Source of the DNA: Nibricoccus aquaticus
GTDB taxonomy: Bacteria > Verrucomicrobiota > Verrucomicrobiia > Opitutales > Opitutaceae
Direction of reading: 5' to 3'
Assembly: GCF_002310495.1 (NCBI RefSeq)
Contig: NZ_CP023344.1
Span: forward strand, 806,001-870,000
Length of the DNA: 64,000 nt
In this document: positions 43,499-50,742 of the stretch, piece after piece
How the letters are laid out: every line of letters begins with the position of its first letter
Numbering within the stretch: the stretch's first letter is position 1
Made by a program: the position numbers and the translations under genes
The notes under the pieces: model-generated
The model's input: only the letters and a program-made list of their open reading frames with translations
Databases searched by the model: none
What the model was told of the DNA's origin: nothing

Positions 43499-44955
43499 AC
43501 ACGTTATCCGTCCGCCGTCACGAAATCACCCTCCTGCCTGACAGTGCACGCGTCATCATCCGGCCGTTTATCCCCTCCGCTGTCGAACGCATCGCCGGCG
43601 TAATCGGTCGCGCGCTGGCACTTTCGGAAGACGAGGTGGTGAAAAAAGTGGAGGTCATCCATCAGGCGTTCGACTCCCGCCATCTCGATATCGAAACGCC
43701 GCTGCTCGAGCACTACGCCAAGGTGCGAAAGCATGTCGCGACACCGCATCCGCTCTCACGTGCGCGGGAACTCCTGATCGGCGCATTGTTTTCCGGCGAA
43801 TATGCCTTGGAGTCAGCGGCGCTGTTTAATCCGTCCATCGTGCCCCACCCCGATCAAAGCGGCGTGGCGGATGGCGGTCTGCGTTTCATCATGAGCCTGC
43901 GCGCCACCGGCGAAGGACACATCTCGTCCATCGAGTTTCGAGAGGGAATCATTTCGCCTGCGGGCGACATCAGCTTCGCGGAAGTTTCCCGCTTCGTGAC
44001 GATGCCTCAGCTCGTCCCCAACCCCAGTTATCAAAAGAAAAGCTTCATCACGAAGTTGAAGGAGATGGGTTTTGAAAACGACTGCGCCACCGCCGTCATG
44101 GAGCCGCTCGGCGCGCAGTTCACCCGCACCGATCTGGGCAGCAGCGTGGCCCGCACGCGAAACGAAGCATTGCCCGCCACGCACGAATTCTCCCGCACGC
44201 TGGAGTGCATCAAGTGGCTCGCCGACTCCAACTACGAGCTGCGCTTCTCGCCGAAAATCTCGCTGAGCGAACGGATCATTTTCCCCGTCTCAGCCAATGA
44301 GAGCAACGGCATCGAAGACGCGCGTTTCGTGCGCTTCACCGAGGACGATGGCTCAATCCTCTATTGCGCGACCTACACCGCCTACAACGGACGTGTCATT
44401 CTTCCCCAGCTAATCGAGACGCAGGATTTCCTGCACTTCCGCGTGCTCACCTTGAACGGCAGTGGCGTGCAAAACAAAGGCATGGCGCTCTTCCCCCGGC
44501 GCATCAACGGCCGCTACGTGATGCTTTCGCGACAGGACGACGAAAACATCCTCATCATGTTTTCCGACTACCTCCACTATTGGAGCGATCCAGAAATTCT
44601 TCTGCGCCCCGCTGAAGTCTGGGAATCCGTGAAACTCGGAAACTGCGGCTCTCCGATTGAAACCGACGAAGGCTGGCTCGTCATCACGCACGGAGTCGGT
44701 CCGATGCGTACTTACTGCATCGGTGCTGTGCTCCTCGACCTCGACGATCCAACGCGCGTCATCGGCCGCCTTCGCGAGCCCATTCTCTCAGCGGAAGGAA
44801 TCGAACGCGAAGGCTATGTGCCCAACGTCGTCTACAGCTGTGGGTCCATGATCCACGCCGGAAAACTCATATTGCCCTACGCGATGAGCGACAAAGCCAC
44901 CGCCATCGCGAGCATGCCGCTCGATAAGCTGCTCTCGGAAATAGTTCGGGATTAG
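43495..44955 (+). CDS. GH130-family glycosidase/phosphorylase
   Basis: 486 residues. Features of GH130 are visible: a helical N-terminal cap (VEVIHQAFDSRHLDIETPL), a five-bladed propeller with ESAALFNPSIVPHP, and GIEDARFVRFTEDDG, KGMALFPRRINGRYVMLSRQ and PRPAEVWESVKLGNCG-like loops (LLRPAEVWESVKLGNCGSPI). The helical cap is typical of the GH130 groups acting on beta-1,2-linked mannosides or annotated as mannosidase/phosphorylase. Translation is coupled to the GT4 gene. Whether hydrolase or phosphorylase cannot be told here. No leader, so cytoplasmic. Confidence 0.85.
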   Translation: MNTLSVRRHEITLLPDSARVIIRPFIPSAVERIAGVIGRALALSEDEVVKKVEVIHQAFDSRHLDIETPLLEHYAKVRKHVATPHPLSRARELLIGALFSGEYALESAALFNPSIVPHPDQSGVADGGLRFIMSLRATGEGHISSIEFREGIISPAGDISFAEVSRFVTMPQLVPNPSYQKKSFITKLKEMGFENDCATAVMEPLGAQFTRTDLGSSVARTRNEALPATHEFSRTLECIKWLADSNYELRFSPKISLSERIIFPVSANESNGIEDARFVRFTEDDGSILYCATYTAYNGRVILPQLIETQDFLHFRVLTLNGSGVQNKGMALFPRRINGRYVMLSRQDDENILIMFSDYLHYWSDPEILLRPAEVWESVKLGNCGSPIETDEGWLVITHGVGPMRTYCIGAVLLDLDDPTRVIGRLREPILSAEGIEREGYVPNVVYSCGSMIHAGKLILPYAMSDKATAIASMPLDKLLSEIVRD

Positions 44956-45170
44956 TGCGCTGCCGCAGGATATACAAATTGGTCGGAAATCCAGGGATTG
45001 GTATCTATCTGCCTCCGGACGCTCGTGCCATTAAGTGATACCGGGTAGGCGATGGCTCCCCGAAACTGGAGGAGTAGGCCCCAACTACCCACCCTCTGCC
45101 CCCAAACGCAGCTGCTTGCTCGCTTGGGCGTTATAGCTTGTAGGCAAACCCGTGGAGCTACCACTGCGGC

Positions 45171-45471
45171 GTGAACAAGTACTTCGATGAGATCCGCAAA
45201 GCGATTCAGGCGACTCACCGATGTGACGCGGTTCACATGGAGAGCGTCCACGTTACGCAAAGCCTGGCCGGTAAGACCGCGTGGGATGGCGAAGTGGAAG
45301 CTTTCAAAATGGGAGATTCTTCAAAAGCGAATGTCTGCTTTGCGTGGGGCTCTCAAAACGCCCAAAGCGGTCGATGGAATATCTACTACGGTATTGGCCA
45401 TCGCCCCCGTCCTGACCGCAGTTGACGCCGTGAAAGCATCACTCGCTGTCGATGAGCGCAAAAACGATTAG
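45171..45471 (+). pseudogene. Conserved hypothetical gene with a frameshift at a C5 run
   Basis: The frame from GTG 45171 (ATHRCDAVHMESVHVTQSL, then GKTAWDGEVEAFKM, ANVCFAWGS) resembles conserved proteins with an 'ETF.GKTVWdG.VEVF...YAW' core. It ends early at 45425. A second frame contributes the expected C-terminal helix (AVDAVKASLAVDERKND, stop 45469-45471). Skipping one C in the C5 run at 45404-45408 joins them. Either a pseudogene or a sequencing error. Confidence 0.5.
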
Positions 45472-45547
45472 GGTCGTGCCCTCGTTCTGAAGCCGCCAAG
45501 GTGCTGACGTAATGTGTTATCGGCGCACCATGAAATGAGAATTCAAC

Positions 45548-45790
45548 TCATGAGCCCGAAGTTAGTGGACGATGCAATATTTCCGCTTCCGCGGCCAGCC
45601 AGTGCGCAAGGCTGCGATCGTCGGGGCGACCGGCTTCTTCCCACATTGAGAAAGCGCGTAGACTGATTTCTTTCCGTTGAACGGCGCTGACGGAGACTAA
45701 CCCAGCAACTCTGGGATCAGGAGAATCCGCGAACCCCTCCGTTTTGCTGAAGCGTGAAGTATGTGAAGGCACGACCGGTTCGGAATTCAT
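45548..45790 (-). CDS. Second DUF2934 protein
   Basis: 80 residues from the ATG at 45790 (a second start at 45805). The end reads SLRAFSMWEEAGRPDDRSLA then HWLAAEAEI, the DUF2934 signature, parallel to the gene at 34557-34784. Surrounded by low-density sequence at the far end of the element. Function unknown. Confidence 0.65.
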   Translation of the reverse strand: MNSEPVVPSHTSRFSKTEGFADSPDPRVAGLVSVSAVQRKEISLRAFSMWEEAGRPDDRSLAHWLAAEAEILHRPLTSGS

Positions 45791-45805
45791 CGGGTACGGT
45801 GCCAC

Positions 45806-46077
45806 ACATCGCTACCGACAGCAACAAACCTTGGCGGCGGAGGAATGCTGGCAATTTTTCGACCCGGTCTATCCTAGTCTTGCATCAAGTCATGTGCCCA
45901 AATCAGTGCGGCTAGGACAAAAAACAATGTCCTGATAGAGGGACTTCAGGCGTTAAAGCTATCGCTGAAACAGAACAGTGCTAATTGCGCGCCTCGATGC
46001 TGCACGGTCTGCAGACAGCAGGCGCCTGAGAGTAGTTTACGCTCCGTCAAATGGAAGGATTTCACGGGTGTACTCGG
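45806..46077. other. Low-density stretch, nothing supported
   Basis: About 270 bp between the DUF2934 gene and the next candidate. Only short frames without known content. Base composition is lower in GC than the core genome, in line with acquired DNA. Confidence 0.4.
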
Positions 46078-46344
46078 CTAGGTGATTGTTGACGTCCCGT
46101 TCTGTATATTTGCTCTTCGGAAAAAGACGACGCGATGCTGAGGCCGGGTCGCGTGGACGGGTGTCAGGACCATCGCGAGAATCCAGTGCGTGGAGGAATC
46201 GGTGTAGCCAATTGTTTTGCCGCCGGATTGGATGAACAGGCGATTTTTCGCCGAGATGTCTTTAATGGCCGCGAGCACCGTGATTTCGTCGTCACAAGTG
46301 ACGATCGCATCGGGCGACTCCATGGCAGTGTTAGTGGTGAACAT
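46078..46344 (-). CDS. Hypothetical small protein
   Basis: 88 residues with an alpha/beta look (DDEITVLAAIKDISAKNRLF, then GGKTIGYTDSSTHWILAMVL). No leader, no known motif, no recognisable relatives. Kept as doubtful: the frame is short and overlaps an alternative frame on the other strand. Confidence 0.35.
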   Translation of the reverse strand: MFTTNTAMESPDAIVTCDDEITVLAAIKDISAKNRLFIQSGGKTIGYTDSSTHWILAMVLTPVHATRPQHRVVFFRRANIQNGTSTIT

Positions 46345-46581
46345 CGCGCACTCTTCGGTCGCTAGGCAGATGCGGTCAATTGCGCGCCCTACAAGATAGC
46401 ACTGCTACTGAACGAGCAACGACTACGGTTATGCGCGACCTCTCCAACGAAAGTTTCTGAAGAAAATACTGAGTTTGAATCTGGTGCTGAGCCTGCGGGC
46501 AGTATGGGGAAATCCCCTGAAATGTTCTCCTAGCAGACGTTGGCACTTGGTTTGGTTCCCATTCTCGGCCTCGTTGTGGGA

Positions 46582-46854
46582 ATGCCCGACGATGACGTCG
46601 AACCTGAGATGATAAATCAGGCGTTTCGAAAAAGAGACGCGGAGACATTGCTGGCTTTACTGGATCGTTTAGAACCAAAATTCAAATACACACCGGCTTT
46701 CGTGCACATCCGGTTGGCGCGGACACTTCTTAAGCGCATTAACAGAGTTCAGGCGAAGCCCGAATCAGCCAAGGCCCATGAACTAACAAAGACGTGGGAT
46801 GAGATGGGGCAGAAAATTTTCGACATGCACCTGGCGATCTCGCGATCACTATGA
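46582..46854 (+). CDS. Hypothetical helical protein
   Basis: 90 residues from the ATG at 46582; the TTG at 46540 would add a hydrophobic stretch. Helical throughout (PEMINQAFRKRDAETLLALL, then AFVHIRLARTLLKRI and HELTKTWDEMGQKIFDMHLA), like one TPR-type or armadillo-like motif. Unknown function. Last gene of the element; 216 bp of AT-richer sequence without a gene separates it from attR. Confidence 0.5.
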   Translation: MPDDDVEPEMINQAFRKRDAETLLALLDRLEPKFKYTPAFVHIRLARTLLKRINRVQAKPESAKAHELTKTWDEMGQKIFDMHLAISRSL

Positions 46855-47069
46855 GCAATTGGTCCGCGGAACGAAAGCTCCATACCTCAATCAAAATCTA
46901 TTATGTATTCATATTATGATTACCGAAATATAGGTTGCCCAAAGGTTGCCCAAAACCCTGCTTTTGGCTTCACTTTTCAGAATCTGGATGCTTTTCTCTG
47001 CACGTCCTAAACCATTAACCTATAATTAAGTCCGCGTATTTGAGCGACTTAGCTTCAGCGACCAGAATT

Positions 47070-47098
47070 GGTTCGAATCCCGTTGGCCGCCCCATTTT
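47070..47098 (+). repeat. attR, 29-bp repeat of the tRNA-His 3' end
   Basis: Exact second copy of 26268-26296. Only the last part of the T-arm and acceptor stem is present, so this is no tRNA gene. It marks the right end of the integrated element; the nos cluster starts 99 bp further on. Confidence 0.92.
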
Positions 47099-47196
47099 CC
47101 CGGCAGGAGGAAATTTCCGTAAAGCCCCGAGCCCCACCGGCACTCTCTCCTTCGGATTTGATCAAGTCTGACGCCGCGCCCTCCTCCTCCCCATCG

Positions 47197-48021
47197 TCAC
47201 AGATCATCCGTCCTCCGGCGCAGCCCCAGCCAGGCGATCACGCCGCCGATCGCCACCCACGCGAGGCACAATCCGCCGAGCCACCCCACCGCGTTCGCCG
47301 CCCACCAGTTCGTCAGCGCACCCGCGCCCAATCCGCTGAACGCCGCCCGCTCCACCGAAAACAGCACCGTGATCCGAAACGCATCGAGCGGGTTCGCCAT
47401 CAACACCGCGATCCACGCATCCGGATGCGCCTGCACCCACGGCGAGCCCGCCACCGCCAGCAGCAGCAGATCCACGCCAAACAACATCGCGAACCACACC
47501 GCCACCGCCGCGATCAGCCCCCGCACGCCATCGCGCACCCAGAATCCCAGCGCAAATCCAGCCAGAGCGCACACCACCGCCACACCCACCGCCCCGCTCA
47601 TTGCAACCGCCAGCTCACGCGACGCCCCGCCCATCGCCAGCGCCGGCCCGCCGATCAACGCCGTCGATCCTCCCGTCAACATCACCAGCCCCGCCGCCTT
47701 CCCCGTCAGCCACGGCCCGATCCCGCCCGGCTGCCCCATGATCCACACATGCTCCTCCGCCTCCGCGTGCGCCGAACTCAGTCCAAGCAGCAGCGCCGAG
47801 AGCGACACCGCGTACAACACGCCGTGCAACAACCACCACGCCGCCCCTCGCGAAAACCCGTCTCCCGGCGTCAACAGCGGCAGCGCACCGATGACCAGCA
47901 CCAGCGCGATATGCGCATAGAGAAACCGGTTCAGCCGGTGGCTCAGCCACTCGCGCCTCAACGCCGCGCTCACCACACCTTTCACGCTCGGTAGCATGTG
48001 AACTTCGGATACAGCATTCAT
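47197..48021 (-). CDS. nosY: NosY-type ABC permease
   Basis: Membrane part of the NosFY transporter that serves copper-site assembly of nitrous oxide reductase. 274 residues from the ATG at 48021 (48060 and 47997 also possible). About six membrane segments: HIALVLVIGALPLL, WLLHGVLYAVSLSALLLGLS, the GKAAGLVMLTGG stretch, a long VAMSGAVGVAVVCALAGFAL, then two more. The EEHVWIMGQP and NPLDAFRITVLF motifs occur in NosY proteins. Last gene of the nos operon, 20 bp after nosF. Confidence 0.85.
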   Translation of the reverse strand: MNAVSEVHMLPSVKGVVSAALRREWLSHRLNRFLYAHIALVLVIGALPLLTPGDGFSRGAAWWLLHGVLYAVSLSALLLGLSSAHAEAEEHVWIMGQPGGIGPWLTGKAAGLVMLTGGSTALIGGPALAMGGASRELAVAMSGAVGVAVVCALAGFALGFWVRDGVRGLIAAVAVWFAMLFGVDLLLLAVAGSPWVQAHPDAWIAVLMANPLDAFRITVLFSVERAAFSGLGAGALTNWWAANAVGWLGGLCLAWVAIGGVIAWLGLRRRTDDL

Positions 48022-48040
48022 AAAAAGTTCTCCGCGCCGT

Positions 48041-48733
48041 TCAGACGGACGGCACCGCATCCCGCTCCAAACGGGGGAAACAATCCCGAATCCTGTCCGG
48101 CGGCAGTTCCCCCTGCGAGCGGCCGTGCTCGACCAGCAGACAGCGATCCGCCTTCCCCTCCCACTCGCCGAGCAAATGCGTCGCCAGGAGGATCGTCCGC
48201 CCCCGCTCCGCCTCGTTCACCAGAAAATCCTGCAAACTCCGCCGCCACTGCGGATCGAGGCTCAGCCCCGGCTCGTCCAGCATCAGCACCGGCGCATCCG
48301 CCAGCGCGAAAACCGCCAGCGCCAGCCGCTGCCTCAGCCCGCCCGAAAGTTTTCCCGTCGGCACATCCGCAAACTCCAGCACGCCCCACGCATCGAGCCC
48401 CGCGTCCACATCGCGCCGCGTCCGTCCGCGCAGCTCTCCATAAAAACGCGCCGTCTGTCCCGTCGTCAGCCGCGGATGAAACCGCGGCGCCTGCGGCAGG
48501 AAACTCATCCGCGCCAGCGCCGCTCCCCGCGCCTTCTCCAGATCGTGCCCGCAGATCGTCACCGTGCCGCCATCCGCGCGCGCCAGCCCGGCCAGGATGC
48601 GCAGCGTCGTCGTCTTCCCCGCGCCATTCGCGCCCACCATCAGCGTGATCGCCCCCGGCTCCACCGCCAGATCGAGCCCGCGCAGCACCCGCCGCGCGCC
48701 AAAAGATTTCGTCAGTTCGTGAGCCAGGATCAT
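48041..48733 (-). CDS. nosF: NosF-type ABC ATPase
   Basis: ATPase that powers NosY. 230 residues from the ATG at 48733, which overlaps the nosD stop; the frame is open further upstream but lies inside nosD. Walker A GANGAGKT, the Q-loop SFLPQAPRFH, signature LSGGLRQRLA, Walker B VLMLDEPGLSLD and switch ATHLLG are in order. Translationally coupled to nosD. Confidence 0.92.
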   Translation of the reverse strand: MILAHELTKSFGARRVLRGLDLAVEPGAITLMVGANGAGKTTTLRILAGLARADGGTVTICGHDLEKARGAALARMSFLPQAPRFHPRLTTGQTARFYGELRGRTRRDVDAGLDAWGVLEFADVPTGKLSGGLRQRLALAVFALADAPVLMLDEPGLSLDPQWRRSLQDFLVNEAERGRTILLATHLLGEWEGKADRCLLVEHGRSQGELPPDRIRDCFPRLERDAVPSV

Positions 48734-50046
48734 GGTGTTTTCCTCGTCGTTATCAGCGGCCGCGTGTCCGTGACGCCTGGAAGCGACGGCAACGCGATCC
48801 GGCTGTGAATCAGCCTCAATAACTTTTCCCCGGGACTCGCCGAGAGCAGCCCCACCGCCGGAAAACTCCGCCGCCATCCGCCAAACAGATCCGGCTCGCG
48901 ATGCGGCAGGTCCGCGATCCCGTCGCGATTCAGGTCGAGCGTCAGCGCGCCTTCCCAGTAATTCCCCCGCCCATCCACCGTCCACGCGTTCGCCTGATTC
49001 GCCCCGCTCGTCTCCACCGGATGGATGTTTCCGAAAAACACATTCTCGTGAAAGCGCCCGCCCGCCGTGCTGTCGCTCACCCGCAGCCCGATGTAGTTTC
49101 CCACCACGCGATTCCCGCGCACCGTCACGTTGTTCGAGTTCTCCAGATAAAACCCCAGCGTGTTTCCCTCGATCAGGTTTTCCTCCACCCGCGTGTCGTC
49201 CACCGACTGAAACAAAATCCCATATGCCCGATGGCTCCGGTTCGCGACGAAACGGTTCCCCCGCAGCACGATTCCTTTGGAGTACATCAACGCCGACCCC
49301 GCCGCGTTTTCCGAAAACAGATTCCCCTCAAACGTGTTCTCATCCGAGTACATGTAATGCAGCCCGTAGCGCACCTTCGTGATCGTGTTATCCCGCACCG
49401 TCGTTCCATCCGTGAACGAAAAATAAATCCCGTCACGAGTCCCCATGATCGTGTTGCCCGTGATCACATGCCCCGCCGAATTCCACAGATGGATGCCGTT
49501 GCCACGCCGGTCCTGCGGCGACTCCACATCGCACAGCTCGCTCTCCCCTGGCTTGAGCCCGCCGCTCAGCGGATCGGCGACCGCCTCCGCCACCGCACCA
49601 TCGCCCAGGATGATGTTGTTCACGATCGTGCAGTCGTTCGCCCGCCGCACATAGATGCCGTGCAGACTGTCGGTGATGCGGTTCCCATGGATAAACGTCC
49701 GCGCGCCCGTCGTGTGAATCGCCGCCTGGTCTTTGCCGAGATCGCGCCCCGAGCCGCGAATCGTGAACCCGCTGATCTCCACATCCGCCGCCGTGATCGT
49801 CACCACGTGCGTCTTCTCGTCGCCCCACAACGTCGCCCCCGGCCGTCCCACCAACCGCACCGCTTTCGAAATCGCCAGCGGCCCGGCGTAATCGCCCGCC
49901 TCGACCACCACCGTCGCCCCTTCACCTGCCTCCGCCAGCCGCGCGCGCAACGCATCGCCCAGACGCGCATCCACCGGAGACGCCATCGCCAGCCCCGCGA
50001 TCAGCGAGCTCAGGAAAAACGCTCCAAACGCCCCGCCGCGTTTCAT
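48730..50046 (-). CDS. nosD: NosD, periplasmic copper-delivery protein
   Basis: Needed for Cu insertion into NosZ, working with NosF and NosY. 438 residues from the ATG at 50046; signal peptide (RGGAFGAFFLSSLIAGLAMA). The body is a parallel beta-helix (CASH domain) with repeated turns such as ISGFTIRGSG, THIHGN-like FIHGNRITDSLHGIYVRRAN, GNTIMGTRDGIYFSFTDGT and RVEENLIEGNTLGFYLENSN. The end LRLIHSRIALPSLPGV is typical of NosD. Overlaps both neighbours by 4 bp. Confidence 0.93.
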   Translation of the reverse strand: MKRGGAFGAFFLSSLIAGLAMASPVDARLGDALRARLAEAGEGATVVVEAGDYAGPLAISKAVRLVGRPGATLWGDEKTHVVTITAADVEISGFTIRGSGRDLGKDQAAIHTTGARTFIHGNRITDSLHGIYVRRANDCTIVNNIILGDGAVAEAVADPLSGGLKPGESELCDVESPQDRRGNGIHLWNSAGHVITGNTIMGTRDGIYFSFTDGTTVRDNTITKVRYGLHYMYSDENTFEGNLFSENAAGSALMYSKGIVLRGNRFVANRSHRAYGILFQSVDDTRVEENLIEGNTLGFYLENSNNVTVRGNRVVGNYIGLRVSDSTAGGRFHENVFFGNIHPVETSGANQANAWTVDGRGNYWEGALTLDLNRDGIADLPHREPDLFGGWRRSFPAVGLLSASPGEKLLRLIHSRIALPSLPGVTDTRPLITTRKTP

Positions 50047-50660
50047 GGCAGCTCCTTTCGCGAGCACCACGCCGCCGCAAACAGCAGCGCGATAAAAACC
50101 GCCAGCATGTATCCGCCGCTCTGGGGCAGACTCGTCTGCACGAAATTCGCGATCTTCTGGCTCCCGAGCATCACCGGCGTGAACGGCTCGATCGTCATCG
50201 GCGCGCGCGGATCGAGCGTATGCCCGTACGTGTGCAGCCGGTAATAGAAATTTCCCAGTGAGAACGCCGTGAAATACAGAAACAGCACGCCCAGATCGAC
50301 GATGCTCGCCATGCGTCCGATCACCGCCGCGCGCAGCGCCAGCAGGCAGAATCCTCCCAGCGCAAACGGCATCCAGGTCATCTCCGCGAAGTCCGCCTGC
50401 GAAAGCGTCTTCATCCCGATGTAGTGATTGAGCGTGTTGATCTCGTGCAGATCCTGCCCGCCGTTTCCACCGACCAGCTTGTGGCTGAAAATATCCAGCG
50501 CCAGTCCCTCCCGGTACTGCGGCGCCACCAGATGGATCTTCCACAGCGGCAGAAAAATCGCCGCCGCCAGCGCGCCCGCCGCCAGCAACAGCAACACACG
50601 CGACGTCAGGTTCAACGGGCGGCGCAGGAAGAGGATTTCTCGGCGGAGGAAGTTGTGCAT
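50043..50660 (-). CDS. Clade II nos membrane protein (NosB-like)
   Basis: 205 residues with four hydrophobic helices: VLLLLAAGALAAAIFLPLW near the N-terminus, a pair at about 95-140 (PFALGGFCLLALRAAVIG, VDLGVLFLYFTAFSLGN), and GGYMLAVFIALLFAAAW at the end. The periplasmic loop holds FSHKLVGGNGGQDLHEINTL then NHYIGM. In clade II clusters a membrane gene called nosB sits between nosZ and nosD, exactly as here, so NosB is the likely identity by position. Its start is 83 bp after the nosZ stop; its stop overlaps nosD. Confidence 0.75.
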   Translation of the reverse strand: MHNFLRREILFLRRPLNLTSRVLLLLAAGALAAAIFLPLWKIHLVAPQYREGLALDIFSHKLVGGNGGQDLHEINTLNHYIGMKTLSQADFAEMTWMPFALGGFCLLALRAAVIGRMASIVDLGVLFLYFTAFSLGNFYYRLHTYGHTLDPRAPMTIEPFTPVMLGSQKIANFVQTSLPQSGGYMLAVFIALLFAAAWCSRKELP

Positions 50661-50742
50661 GGCTGTGTTTTGAAAAATGAAAGGGCGCGCGTCGCACGCG
50701 GCGGACCGCGCGCCCTCGGTTTTAGGTGTCAGGTGGAACGGA

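Larger units (their letters stand above)
26268..47098. mobile_element. Integrative mobilizable element at tRNA-His, ~20.8 kb
   Basis: Bounded by the two 29-bp att repeats and carrying its own tyrosine recombinase, HTH protein and MobF relaxase. No type IV coupling or secretion genes, hence mobilizable rather than self-transmissible. Cargo: Nramp-type transporter, two DUF2934 proteins, KaiC-like signalling operon, GT4/GH130 pair, plus remnants of ldhA-like and AbiEii-like genes. Base composition is lower than the flanking core in several stretches. Confidence 0.88.

Noticed and set aside
47070-47098. A second tRNA-His gene
   Set aside because: Only the 3' part of the T-arm and acceptor stem is present; no D-arm or anticodon. 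It is an att repeat.
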